Shown: piece after piece, positions 34,224-43,046 of the stretch
How positions within the stretch are numbered: position 1 is the first letter of the stretch
Layout of the letters: each line of letters begins with the position of its first letter
Assembly: GCA_022791915.1 (NCBI GenBank)
Contig: JAAWAB010000002.1
Span: 1-64,000 of the forward strand
Direction: 5' to 3'
From: Clostridia bacterium
GTDB taxonomy: Bacteria; Bacillota; Clostridia; Christensenellales; Pumilibacteraceae
Length of the DNA stretch: 64,000 nucleotides
Made by a program: the position numbers and the translations under genes
The notes under the pieces: model-generated
Database searches by the model: none
Told to the model about the DNA's origin: nothing
Seen by the model: only the letters and a program-made list of their open reading frames with translations

Positions 34224-35888
34224 TCATACTCTCGACTGTTTCATCAGTATATATTGTTGCGACAACCAGGCAATATAGTCCCGGTCCATATCGAGATATT
34301 GGCGCATGAAATACATTGCTTTGCTAACGCTCTGTCCGTTGTCGTCGATAACCAAACCCGACGGGTCGGACGAACCGCTCCATGCCGGTACGGCTATGCT
34401 GTTAAAGTAGTTATTCAGCGACTGTGTGTGCAATAGGCTCATACCTGCGTTACGCGGCAAAATGTAATCGATTACGTCGTTTTTCACGTAGTTCTCTTCT
34501 TTCTGCGCCATTTGAATCCAGGCACGTTCTTCTTCGCTGTATCCACTGTAAAGCATGTTGGACATAGCCTCGTTATCCACAAGCGAAATGATTCCCGAAT
34601 ACGGCGCCTTTACCAAATATTCATCTTTACCGGCAGGGAACGAATAGGTACCGTCCCCGTTATTTACCCAGTGTTCTCCTTCTACGCCGTATTTGCACAG
34701 ATTGTAATTTGCGGGGTCGGAATACATCCAGTTCAAGAATTTAACGATATCGGTTGCCATTTTGGATTCCCTCATCACAATGGCGGCTTTATAACCCGAC
34801 GATGCGCGCACAAAGCCTTTCTTTTCGGGAGTTGCCGCACGGGCAAGCGGTCCGATTACCGTAAACTCGGCGTTGGGATTCTGAATTTTTGCCTGTCTTG
34901 CCACTTTAATCAAATGCGTTACGGTAGGGTCGGTAACGAATACGCCCGTCTTGCCCGCAATGAAATCGCCTTCCGAAGCCTCCAACGTTATGGAATTGGT
35001 GTTGGCAGACAACACCTCGTGTTTTTTTACCCAATCGTATTCGAGTTGTAACAAGTCCTGATACGCCGCAGTACCGAAACCGGGAACAAGACTGGTTACG
35101 TTGCCCGCGCCGTCTTTCACTTCTTGATAGGTGAAATAACCCGCATCGCCGAACGCGCCCGTGAACACTTTTTCCAAATCCCAAATGGCGCCGCTGATTG
35201 TATAAGCCGAATCGGTTTTCAATCCCGTCACGCTCTTGGATTTCATTTTCACGCACATATCGGTAAACTGCTCTACGGTGGTAAGAAGAGTTAACGACGA
35301 GTCCGCCGCCGCTTCCGCCGCATCGTCGGTGTATCCCGTTTTCTTCATATAATCTTTACGAACCAAAATCCCGTATTTATACGGATTCACGTTGGAAGGG
35401 ATTCCGATTACTTCTTGCCCGAACGTAGTCATAATGGAAAGGTCGGTCTTGTCGTAAATATTCGAGCCGTACATATCGATTAAATCACCCAAATCGTAGT
35501 AAATGTTCTGCCCGAGCGCATAATCGTCGATACCCGAATCGTACCGCGTATGCGAGATGGCAATATCTACCTGGTCGCGTGCCGCAAGCGTGGTAGCAAG
35601 CTTACTCTGCATATTGGAGCCGAGATAGGCAACGTCGAAATCAAGCAATATGCCCGAATCCTTGTAGTACGCCTCTTCGATAGCAGTGATAACTTTATCT
35701 TCTTCCGCGCCTTTTACCACACTATATTCGGACGAGCCGCCGCAGAAAATCACAATCTTCTTTGCGTCGGGACGGTTCGGGTCATTGGGGTCTCCGCCCG
35801 GATTCGGTTTCTTCCCGTTGACGGTACACCCTGCCAGTGTAAAAATAAACGCTACCGCCAACAACACACACATCAGTTTCTTTTTCAT
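34224..35888 (-). CDS. ABC-transporter sugar-binding lipoprotein
   Basis: Family 1 extracellular solute-binding protein with lipobox TLAGC, a Pro/Asn linker, and two alpha/beta lobes over 554 residues, typical of LplA-like proteins that bind oligosaccharides for CUT1 importers. KPNPGGDPNDPN is the exposed linker. AAAGGAG precedes the ATG. It is encoded two genes downstream of its permeases, with the GDPD gene in between. No ATPase subunit is in the operon, which is usual for this class because a shared MsmK-type ATPase is used. Ligand identity is inferred only from the enzymes nearby. Confidence 0.9.
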   Translation of the reverse strand: MKKKLMCVLLAVAFIFTLAGCTVNGKKPNPGGDPNDPNRPDAKKIVIFCGGSSEYSVVKGAEEDKVITAIEEAYYKDSGILLDFDVAYLGSNMQSKLATTLAARDQVDIAISHTRYDSGIDDYALGQNIYYDLGDLIDMYGSNIYDKTDLSIMTTFGQEVIGIPSNVNPYKYGILVRKDYMKKTGYTDDAAEAAADSSLTLLTTVEQFTDMCVKMKSKSVTGLKTDSAYTISGAIWDLEKVFTGAFGDAGYFTYQEVKDGAGNVTSLVPGFGTAAYQDLLQLEYDWVKKHEVLSANTNSITLEASEGDFIAGKTGVFVTDPTVTHLIKVARQAKIQNPNAEFTVIGPLARAATPEKKGFVRASSGYKAAIVMRESKMATDIVKFLNWMYSDPANYNLCKYGVEGEHWVNNGDGTYSFPAGKDEYLVKAPYSGIISLVDNEAMSNMLYSGYSEEERAWIQMAQKEENYVKNDVIDYILPRNAGMSLLHTQSLNNYFNSIAVPAWSGSSDPSGLVIDDNGQSVSKAMYFMRQYLDMDRDYIAWLSQQYILMKQSRV

Positions 35889-35911
35889 GGTTCTTTTCTC
35901 CTTTTTTTATT

Positions 35912-37753
35912 TTAACGGTTTTTTGCCGTTTTTTTCTTTTTTAACAACACTATCGCCAACGCAATGCCGCCTGCAAGTATAACCGCACCGCACGAAAGCC
36001 CTATTATCAACGCCGTATCGTTTTTCTTGCTTGGCGGTGCAGACGGGTTTTCCGCCTCCGTCTTTTCGGCTATGAACACGGGTTGCGTAAACAAATTTAC
36101 TTTGCTATAATAGGTATCGTCTTTTTCTTCCGCCACCAAAATCGCACGGTACCCGCCCTGTACTTTCTCACTCATGAACACTTTGGCGGTTACGCTTTGT
36201 TCGTTCCCGTTATACAACAATTTTGTTGCCGTAAACGTTTTGCCCGTAAGTTCTTCGCCTTCTTTTACGGTAAGTCCCTCGGGCGCCGTCAAACGCTTTG
36301 TGTATTCCGAAAAGATATTCGCATAGTCGTGCGTAATGCCCGTAATTCCGATTTGAACCGCCGACGGGTCTTTATACGTCCACGACCACGCCATATAGCC
36401 GCGGTCTTTGAGATTACTGTTGAAAAACGAAGGATATCCCGTTTGCAGAGAAGGGTCGAACGTCATATTCCACCGCGCCGCACGACCGAGCAACGTATCG
36501 AAGTTATCACGCGTAGGCTGGTTGAGCGTGGCTATCGGCAAAGAGGGCATGATACGGTGCATTTGTTCTATCTGACTGCTTTCGCCGTCGAAAAAGGAAA
36601 TGGCAACCGTTTGTTTCTGCATTTCGTACCGCTCGATTTCTTCCTTTATCAGCGTGCACGTGGTGGGATTGGCGTCTTTGATTTCCACGATAATCACAAC
36701 GTCCTTGCCATGAAAGTATTCAAAAATCTCGCCGAGCGTAGGAATGGTCAGTTTGTTTCCCGAACCTTCCCAGTCGCTCGATTTCACGATTTTGAAACGG
36801 CGGATTTCTTCCAGCGTCATTTTGGAAATCGCTCCCGTGCCGTCCGTCGTTTTATCGAGCGTTGCGTCGTGCATAACCACCAACTTACGGTCTGCCGTCG
36901 TCTGCACGTCTATCTCCAAATGTGTTGCGCCCGCCTCAAATGCCGCAATACAACTTTCCAACGAGTTCTCGTTTTCGGTATACGGCAGTCCACGGTGTCC
37001 CGCCACATAATATCCGCGCGGCAAAGCATACACGGGATACGCGTCGAAAACGGAAAACAACGTTTCGCAATCGGCGGCAATAATTCCGTACGCGCCCGTA
37101 GAAATTGCGCTTGCAAATCCGAAACGGCTTTCCTGTTCCGCCCGAACCCACACGGTGGTCATCATACCCTGTAAATAATATACCGTATCTCTGTCCGCCT
37201 GTTTTTCGGACAGCACCACCACGTTGCCGCCCGCCTCGCGCACATCGCGGATATATTCATACGAATCGGTATACCCTTCTTCGGACGAAAAATCGATAAT
37301 CGCGCGCGCTTGGGGCATGGATTCTTTTACCCGTTTCATAATGCTCACGCTGTTGCTCATTACGGCGAAATCGCGCAAATCGTTTTCTTCCGCCGCCGCA
37401 GTAAGCGTTTGCACCTGTAATAACGAATCCAATTCAACCACGGGAAGGATTCCGCTTTCGGCAAGCGCGGCAAACGTTTGCGCAATCGTACCCACAACCG
37501 TCCCGTCTTCCGCCGCCAGTCCGCTCTGTTCCACACGCAGAATCACACTGCCCGACTTGTTTTTTGCCGCAAGAAGCGAAGTAAAGCTTTCGCCGTCTTT
37601 CACGCGCGCCACAACGGAAGGCGAAAGCAGCAACCGCGAAACGTACTCTTTGGTTTCGGTATATGCCCGCGCGGAAACCACACCCACCGCCGACAGGATA
37701 CAGCTACCCAACAGAACAAACGCAACACATAAGGCGAATCGAATTTTTCTCAT
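35912..37753 (-). CDS. Membrane-anchored glycerophosphodiester phosphodiesterase
   Basis: After a signal peptide (1-30) come two parts: residues about 45-245, which look like a degenerate TIM barrel lacking the catalytic motif, and a complete GDPD barrel at about 248-490 with AGHRG (H253, R254), EIDV (E280, D282) and MHD (H295). A beta domain follows and then a single C-terminal helix with a KKKK tail, so the enzyme is anchored with its catalytic part outside. GDPD enzymes hydrolyse glycerophosphodiesters. Being encoded inside a sugar-uptake operon is unusual; it may act on glycerophosphoryl-decorated glycan or teichoic acid. GGGAGGGG lies before the ATG. Confidence 0.88.
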   Translation of the reverse strand: MRKIRFALCVAFVLLGSCILSAVGVVSARAYTETKEYVSRLLLSPSVVARVKDGESFTSLLAAKNKSGSVILRVEQSGLAAEDGTVVGTIAQTFAALAESGILPVVELDSLLQVQTLTAAAEENDLRDFAVMSNSVSIMKRVKESMPQARAIIDFSSEEGYTDSYEYIRDVREAGGNVVVLSEKQADRDTVYYLQGMMTTVWVRAEQESRFGFASAISTGAYGIIAADCETLFSVFDAYPVYALPRGYYVAGHRGLPYTENENSLESCIAAFEAGATHLEIDVQTTADRKLVVMHDATLDKTTDGTGAISKMTLEEIRRFKIVKSSDWEGSGNKLTIPTLGEIFEYFHGKDVVIIVEIKDANPTTCTLIKEEIERYEMQKQTVAISFFDGESSQIEQMHRIMPSLPIATLNQPTRDNFDTLLGRAARWNMTFDPSLQTGYPSFFNSNLKDRGYMAWSWTYKDPSAVQIGITGITHDYANIFSEYTKRLTAPEGLTVKEGEELTGKTFTATKLLYNGNEQSVTAKVFMSEKVQGGYRAILVAEEKDDTYYSKVNLFTQPVFIAEKTEAENPSAPPSKKNDTALIIGLSCGAVILAGGIALAIVLLKKKKTAKNR

Positions 37754-37770
37754 ACAATCCCCTCCCGTGT

Positions 37771-38700
37771 TTAACCCTTCACCGCACCGATTGTGATTCC
37801 GTTTACGAAATACCGTTGAATTATCGGAAAAATCACCATGAGCGGCAATATGGCAATCACCACGCCCACCGATTTCGCCGTGAGTACGGGCGTAACCGTA
37901 CCGCTTGCGGACGACCCGAGAATACTCATGTCTTCCAACATGTTTTTAAGCACGAACTGCAAGGGCCACGTTTTGGTATTCTGCGGCGAAAGATACAAAA
38001 GTGCGTCAATCCAACCGTTCCATTTATCCACAAAGCAGAAAAACGCAATCGTAAGCACCATAGGAACGGAAATGGGAAGAAAAACCTTAACCAAAATCTG
38101 AAAATCGTTCGCGCCGTCCAGCACCGCCGCTTCTTCCAACGCGTCGGGTAGGGAGAAAAAGTAACTACGCACCAAAATCACATAGTACAGATTAAACGCG
38201 CCCGGAATAATCAACGCCCAAATGGAATCGTATAACCCTACCGCTCTTACAACAAGGAACAGCGGAATCATGCCGCCCGCAAAAAACATGGTAACCAAAT
38301 AAAACGCATTGATAAACTTGTAGCCCACAAGTTGCTTTTTGGAAAGCACATATGCGGTAAATAAGGTAAGAATCACGGTAATAAGGCAACCCATTAGGGA
38401 AACAAACAACGAATTTCCAATGGCGCGCACAAAATTGATTTCCGACGCGCTGAAAACGTATTTGTACCCTTCCAACGAAAGCTTTTCGGGAATAATCTGA
38501 TAGCCGTTCATCTGAATTGCCGAATTTGCCGTAAACGATGAAATAACCACCATCCAAAAAGGCAACAGAAATATCACGCATAACAAAGCGATAATAATAA
38601 GGTTTACGGTATCGAACGCAATATTCGAAATAGCCTTTTTACGTTTTTTGGATTTTTTCTGTTTTTTAACTTTTACTTTTTTTTGCAATACGTCTTCCAT
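37771..38700 (-). CDS. ABC sugar permease, LplC/MalG type
   Basis: CUT1-family inner permease of 309 residues with a Lys-rich cytoplasmic N-terminus, six transmembrane helices and the EAA loop EEAAVLDGANDFQILVK (about 189-205) that contacts the ATPase. It ends 17 bases before the GDPD gene and starts 9 bases after the fused LplB gene. With the binding protein at 34224-35888 it forms one importer for oligosaccharides. Confidence 0.93.
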   Translation of the reverse strand: MEDVLQKKVKVKKQKKSKKRKKAISNIAFDTVNLIIIALLCVIFLLPFWMVVISSFTANSAIQMNGYQIIPEKLSLEGYKYVFSASEINFVRAIGNSLFVSLMGCLITVILTLFTAYVLSKKQLVGYKFINAFYLVTMFFAGGMIPLFLVVRAVGLYDSIWALIIPGAFNLYYVILVRSYFFSLPDALEEAAVLDGANDFQILVKVFLPISVPMVLTIAFFCFVDKWNGWIDALLYLSPQNTKTWPLQFVLKNMLEDMSILGSSASGTVTPVLTAKSVGVVIAILPLMVIFPIIQRYFVNGITIGAVKG

Positions 38701-38709
38701 GCCGCCACC

Positions 38710-40896
38710 TCAAATAACCCCTTCGTTGTCCGTTTTCTTGGCAACTTTGTTGGTGAGCAACACCAACACAAGTCCGATTACGCCTTGCACCAAACTGAAA
38801 GCCGTTGCCTGCGAGAATCCCGAACCGCCCATAACCGAACTATATACCATTGCCCCCACAACATACGTGGATTCAGAAAGGTCTTGGCTGCCTCGTGTCA
38901 TGGCAAGAATCTGTTCGTAGTTGTCGCGTATAAGGTTTGCCGCATCCATAATCAGTTGCAACATGATTACGTTCATAATTCCCGGAATGGTAACCGAAAG
39001 TATCATGCGGAACCGTCCGCCGCCGTCTATACGACAAGCGTCGTATAATTCGGAATTGATACACCCGAGCGCAGACATATAAATAATCGTGCCCCACCCG
39101 AGCGATTTCCACATAGACGAAAGAGCCAGAATCATCCACCAGTATTTGTTCTCTCCATACCAGTTGATTTTTACCGTGTGCCCCGAAAGTTTGGTGAGTA
39201 TGGAATTAAGCATACCTTCGTCTACCGAAAAAAGCGCCACCATCATGCCGCCTACGGCAATCCAGGAAATAAAGTTGGGCAGATACGAAATGGTTCTCGC
39301 AAGTCCTTTCAACTTGCCGGACTTGATTTCGTTAATCATAAGCGCAAAAATCAGAATGGCGGGGAAGTTGGTGGCAACACGTATCAGCGAAATATATAAC
39401 GTATTCCGAAACACCAAAAAGATTTTAGGGTCCGACCCCATAAAGATGTACTTAAAATATTTCAGTCCTACCCATTCGCTTCCCATAAAGCCGTCAATCA
39501 GATTATAGTCCTTAAAGGCTATTACCACGCCAAACATGGGAACATAACAGAACATGATTACCAGAATCAAACTGGGCAACAACATCAGGTATAAAAGTTT
39601 ATGCTTTGCGATTTTTGCAAACATGCTTTTCGCCCGCAGATTTTTACGCCGCAGTTTTTCCTGCTTGCGCACTTCGTCTATCTGCGTAGCATTCGCAACG
39701 GCAACCGCACCGCCGCCCGACTCACTCGCAGACGAAAAGCGCACAACCGTAGCCCCGCCCGTTCCACTGCGTGTTCCCTGCACAGAATCACACGCAAAAT
39801 TCGACGCCGCTCCGTTTGCGGATTTAACCCCCTTTTCTTTTGTGCGCTTTGCTTTCCGTTCGATTCCGAAAAATTTGGCAAACCAACCCTTTGCAAAGCC
39901 GAGTATAATAAACACCAGAAGTCCCGCGCCGAGTGCGGACAAAATTCCTATCAGCCACCAGTTGGGTCCGTGTTCATAGGCAACGTAGCCGAATATGCAG
40001 TCGATTTGTTTATCTTTTTCGATAATCGGCACAACGGATGCCACGCCCGACGTGTCATATATCAAATTGCCGTTTTCATCCAACACATATTCGTTTCGCA
40101 CTACGTTGGCAATAATTTTCACGGGCGTCATTTCAATCGTGCTTTCGTCTACAACTTTTACACATTCCGAAGAAACGTATTTCACCTTTCCGGGAAGCTT
40201 GACGGTAATCTTTGCAATGCTTTTTACGTCGGGAATACGGAACATGGAAATATACGTTTTATCAGACGCATTCTGCCCTGCGGCGGAAAACTCGTCTACC
40301 GTTAATTCTTTATTCGTTTCCGCATCAACCGGTTTTATGTACACCTGATTCTTTTTGGTACCCGCTTCAATCTCCACATAACCCGATAAAACATACCCCG
40401 ATACATCGCAAAAAGGTTTTGCCAGCTGACACCGCAGATTCCCGTTTGCCATCAACGCAAGACGGGTGTATGTATCGCTTTCGGGCATTGTGAACGTGCC
40501 CAACTTGGACCAGGCAAAATCACCCATTCCCTTCATGTTGCTATTGATACGGCGGGTGGAAACCTGCACCGCATAATAATCGCCGTCATCTTTGATTTTT
40601 TTCAGCGTAACCATGTCGGTATCTTTGGACGAACTGTTCACCGACTTAACTATCTCATGCACATAAGAAGTAAACGCATCCTTTCCGCGCAAGTTCTCTT
40701 GCAAAGCGGTTTTATCTATCGAAAGCGTAAGCTGAACCTTTCCGTCTTTGGAAAGGCTTGCCGTTCCGTAAGATGCACCGCTTTCCGTTGCGGCGTATGC
40801 TTTGCCCGCAAAAGCGGTCAAGCAAATAAAAGCCGCCAACAACAGAATGGGAATCCATCGCAATCTCCAAACATTTATCCCTCTCGATGTTCTCAT
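38710..40896 (-). CDS. Secreted beta-domain fused to LplB-type ABC permease
   Basis: From the ATG at 40896 (GAGGAG about 13 bases upstream) the 728 residues begin with a signal/anchor segment and AGKAYA cleavage site, then an extracellular beta-rich domain of about 290 residues, one transmembrane helix (about 330-355, WWLIGILSALGAGLLVFII), a basic and Gly/Ser-rich cytoplasmic linker (about 360-450) and then a complete six-helix LplB permease with its EAA-type loop (YDACRIDGGGRFRMILSV). The topology is consistent: outside domain, one crossing inward, permease starting from the cytoplasm. LplB proteins normally have about 300 residues and no such domain. A longer frame starts at 41037 but has no ribosome site. 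First gene of the uptake operon. Confidence 0.85.
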   Translation of the reverse strand: MRTSRGINVWRLRWIPILLLAAFICLTAFAGKAYAATESGASYGTASLSKDGKVQLTLSIDKTALQENLRGKDAFTSYVHEIVKSVNSSSKDTDMVTLKKIKDDGDYYAVQVSTRRINSNMKGMGDFAWSKLGTFTMPESDTYTRLALMANGNLRCQLAKPFCDVSGYVLSGYVEIEAGTKKNQVYIKPVDAETNKELTVDEFSAAGQNASDKTYISMFRIPDVKSIAKITVKLPGKVKYVSSECVKVVDESTIEMTPVKIIANVVRNEYVLDENGNLIYDTSGVASVVPIIEKDKQIDCIFGYVAYEHGPNWWLIGILSALGAGLLVFIILGFAKGWFAKFFGIERKAKRTKEKGVKSANGAASNFACDSVQGTRSGTGGATVVRFSSASESGGGAVAVANATQIDEVRKQEKLRRKNLRAKSMFAKIAKHKLLYLMLLPSLILVIMFCYVPMFGVVIAFKDYNLIDGFMGSEWVGLKYFKYIFMGSDPKIFLVFRNTLYISLIRVATNFPAILIFALMINEIKSGKLKGLARTISYLPNFISWIAVGGMMVALFSVDEGMLNSILTKLSGHTVKINWYGENKYWWMILALSSMWKSLGWGTIIYMSALGCINSELYDACRIDGGGRFRMILSVTIPGIMNVIMLQLIMDAANLIRDNYEQILAMTRGSQDLSESTYVVGAMVYSSVMGGSGFSQATAFSLVQGVIGLVLVLLTNKVAKKTDNEGVI

Positions 40897-40956
40897 TGAT
40901 TCGAGCCGTCTCCTCGTGTGATTTATGTACCCTTTGTACCCGACTACGTTCGTCAA

Positions 40957-41065
40957 ACACCATTTATTGGTGTCGGAAATACCCGCAATACGGAATCGGG
41001 AGTTTATACTTCTATTGTAATAGAGAAAACTCCGCAAGTCTTTTCTTTTTTTAACAAGTACTTGT
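40957..41065 (-). promoter_or_regulatory. Palindrome-rich control region upstream of the uptake operon
   Basis: Three inverted repeats lie in the gap before the fused permease gene: ACACCA/TGGTGT (40957-40973, 5-base gap), TCTATTGTAATAGA (41011-41024, symmetric except the centre) and ACAAGTACTTGT (41054-41065, perfect). A TATAAA-like -10 on the minus strand lies at about 41004-41009 without a good -35, as expected of an activator-dependent promoter. AraC-family sites are often direct repeats, so which of these the neighbouring regulator uses is unknown. Confidence 0.45.
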
Positions 41066-41146
41066 GAATATTTGATATTCCTTTCCTTTTACAGGAAAAT
41101 TGCCTTTTTTATCCCCCATTCTACCGCCCGCAAAACTCCTGAAACA

Positions 41147-41182
41147 GAAAAAACTTCCGCACGACAACATGCCGCAGGAAGT
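41147..41182 (-). terminator. Terminator after the AraC gene
   Basis: ACTTCC/GGAAGT arms (41153-41158, 41177-41182), extended inward by a GC pair past a one-base bulge, are followed on the minus strand by a run of six or more T residues (41147-41153 on plus are A). It begins 17 bases after the araC-type stop and separates the regulator from the transport operon. Confidence 0.75.
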
Positions 41183-41198
41183 CTTTCGTAATCGAACG

Positions 41199-42053
41199 TC
41201 ATACCCGTTTGATTTTGTTTTTCCGCCAACTGCTCGGCGCCTCACCGTAATATTTTTTGAATGTGGCGATATAGTTGCTTTGATTGGAATAACCGAGAAT
41301 CTGCGCAATTTCCGCTATGCTTACGTTGCTGTTCAATAGTAGTGTGGTGGAATAAATCATGCGCTGTTTATTCAGATATTGCACCAGCGTGCAATGATAG
41401 TACTTTTTGAATTCTCTGCACACGTGTCCGTGGCTGTATCCGCTTTTTTCCACGATTTCGGATAAAAGATTCAGGCTATCCTGATTGGCGGACCGTTCGA
41501 GCGCGGAACTCAAATCCGCCACCATTTTCACCAACCAGTCGGGAATCCGAACGGGAAAAACGGCGTTCTTCTTTTCGTAGTACGCGCTTAACGCCTTATA
41601 TATCAGAATGTTGCAAAACGGCTCTATTTGTTCGGGCTGGTATCCCACCCGCAGTTCGGTAATTACTTTTGCCGTGTCTTCGCATGCGTTCACCGCATCT
41701 CTGCCCAGTTTTATGTTAGGCGGTTCGGGCGCCGACATGATGTCATGATACAGCGTGGGACTTATAGACGAACAAAGCTGTATCATCTTCTTTTCGGGCA
41801 CATAAATATCCCGATATACCGCCGTTAAATGCTCGATGTAGTGCACGTCGTGCGGACGAATAATAATGATTGTATTCTCATCCAGTACGATATCGCCCGT
41901 ATCGAATCGGTTTACGTATTCCCCTTTTAACGTGAGCGCGATTTCAAAGAAACTATGACTGTGTTTCTCGATATCGTGGTCATAAATCAAATCGGTATAT
42001 ACGCCGTTGATTAGGCTGAAATCATAAACAGGTAATTTTTCGTTTTTCGCCAT
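41199..42053 (-). CDS. AraC-family transcriptional regulator of the glycan locus
   Basis: The N-terminal half (about 15-100) is a cupin-type sensor domain with the HSHSFFEIALTLKGE motif; the C-terminal 100 residues carry two helix-turn-helix motifs, ending with SNVSIAEIAQILGYSNQSNY and FKKYYGEAPSSWRK. This is the usual sugar-responsive activator layout. The ATG at 42053 has only a weak AAGAGAT-AAGG site. It is oriented toward the uptake operon and separated from it by a terminator, so it has its own promoter, which carries a C9 tract (42232-42262). It probably activates the operon beginning at 40896. Confidence 0.92.
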   Translation of the reverse strand: MAKNEKLPVYDFSLINGVYTDLIYDHDIEKHSHSFFEIALTLKGEYVNRFDTGDIVLDENTIIIIRPHDVHYIEHLTAVYRDIYVPEKKMIQLCSSISPTLYHDIMSAPEPPNIKLGRDAVNACEDTAKVITELRVGYQPEQIEPFCNILIYKALSAYYEKKNAVFPVRIPDWLVKMVADLSSALERSANQDSLNLLSEIVEKSGYSHGHVCREFKKYYHCTLVQYLNKQRMIYSTTLLLNSNVSIAEIAQILGYSNQSNYIATFKKYYGEAPSSWRKNKIKRV

Positions 42054-42231
42054 ACCTTATCTCTTGACGGCATTATCCGTATCGCCTTTTTCAGCCGCCG
42101 CAGTAGCTACCGAAAATGCGTTCCGCAAGCCGTCGGAAACAAATACAAAGCATTTTCTTCTTCACCCGCTTTTCGTTCATGCGGTTTCCGACTGTCGAAA
42201 ATGTTTGTAAAGACATAAATACTACATAATC
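42054..42231 (-). other. Long, potentially structured leader of the AraC gene
   Basis: No gene is present. Given the promoter at 42232-42262, the mRNA has a leader of about 170 bases. It contains a perfect 9-bp inverted repeat, GTCGGAAAC (42132-42140) with GTTTCCGAC (42184-42192), separated by 43 bases, which could fold into a long stem-loop and affect translation. No known riboswitch consensus was recognised. Confidence 0.45.
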
Positions 42232-42262
42232 AGTATAACATGTCCCCCCCCCGAGCTGTCAA
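42232..42262 (-). promoter_or_regulatory. AraC-gene promoter with a C9 homopolymer in the spacer
   Basis: Minus strand: perfect TTGACA (42257-42262) and TATACT (42232-42237) with a TG one base upstream (extended -10). The spacer is 19 bases, of which nine are an unbroken G run on the minus strand (C at 42244-42252). Loss of two bases would give the optimal 17-base spacing. The region to the right up to 42417 holds no other feature that I can see. Confidence 0.72.
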
Positions 42263-42417
42263 CCGAAATTTACGCTTTCACCCGATTTTGCCCGTTCGAT
42301 TCATGCCCCGCATTTTCTTTTTCGCTCTTTTCGTATCGCCTTCTCCACAAACAGAAAACCCCGCCGCTTATCGGACGAGATTTCGTGTTCATTTTATATT
42401 TTTTGCAAATAACTGTA

Positions 42418-42933
42418 TTATTTAGCTTTATTAAAATATCCTTGCACAAGCAAAGTATAAATTCTATTATGAATATCTTTATTGATTTCACACATTGTTT
42501 TATTGTCCAAACAGTTTCCGTTCTGACAGCATTCACTAAACTTTCCCGAAAGAACATAACTTGCCAAACTTTGTTTTTCGGATATAGACGCTACAATCTT
42601 CGCTTTATCCCATTGCATACCATAATTGAATCCCCAAACAAGTTCCTGTAAGTATCGGATAAACTTTAATTGCAAAATTTCGGGAACTGTTTGCATCAGC
42701 TTATCAAACTCACTTTTACTCTCACACTTACCTTGATATTCCGCAACATATTTGTGTAACAAGCATACATTCTTTATCTTTCTGTAAACTATACCGTGTA
42801 TTCTTTTATAAAAATCTTTGTCCATTTTGACATTATCGGAATGATAATCTTCCACTGCCGTATTTCTGTAAATATAGTGCGTTAAACTACACGCTACCTT
42901 TCTCAATTCTTCATCAGTATTATACATTTTCAC
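42418..42933 (-). CDS. Orphan hypothetical protein, 171 residues
   Basis: AAGGAG lies 7 bases before the ATG and a consensus promoter lies upstream, so the gene is certainly expressed. The product is predicted mostly helical, soluble, with scattered cysteines (including KFSECCQNGNCLDNKTMC at the C-terminal third), which could bind metal. I recognise no family. It is transcribed alone between the glycan regulator and the flippase gene, in AT-richer sequence than the glycan locus, which may mark acquired DNA. Confidence 0.7.
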   Translation of the reverse strand: MKMYNTDEELRKVACSLTHYIYRNTAVEDYHSDNVKMDKDFYKRIHGIVYRKIKNVCLLHKYVAEYQGKCESKSEFDKLMQTVPEILQLKFIRYLQELVWGFNYGMQWDKAKIVASISEKQSLASYVLSGKFSECCQNGNCLDNKTMCEINKDIHNRIYTLLVQGYFNKAK

Positions 42934-42970
42934 ACTCCTTAAAATTTTTTTCCAAAACTTTGTTTTTATT

Positions 42971-42999
42971 ATTATAGGTTATGTAAAAAGAAATGTCAA
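42971..42999 (-). promoter_or_regulatory. Strong consensus promoter of the 171-residue orphan gene
   Basis: Minus strand: perfect TTGACA (42994-42999), exactly 17 bases, perfect TATAAT (42971-42976). This is the closest match to the sigma-A consensus in the window. Confidence 0.85.
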
Positions 43000-43046
43000 T
43001 CTATATACATAGCGCGTTTATAATAACACTAATACCCAATCTGCTA

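Noticed and set aside
34572-34580. Perfect DnaA box TTATCCACA
   Set aside because: Isolated within the solute-binding protein gene and not part of a cluster; one chance match is expected in a window this long. The near-match at 1592-1599 is also single.
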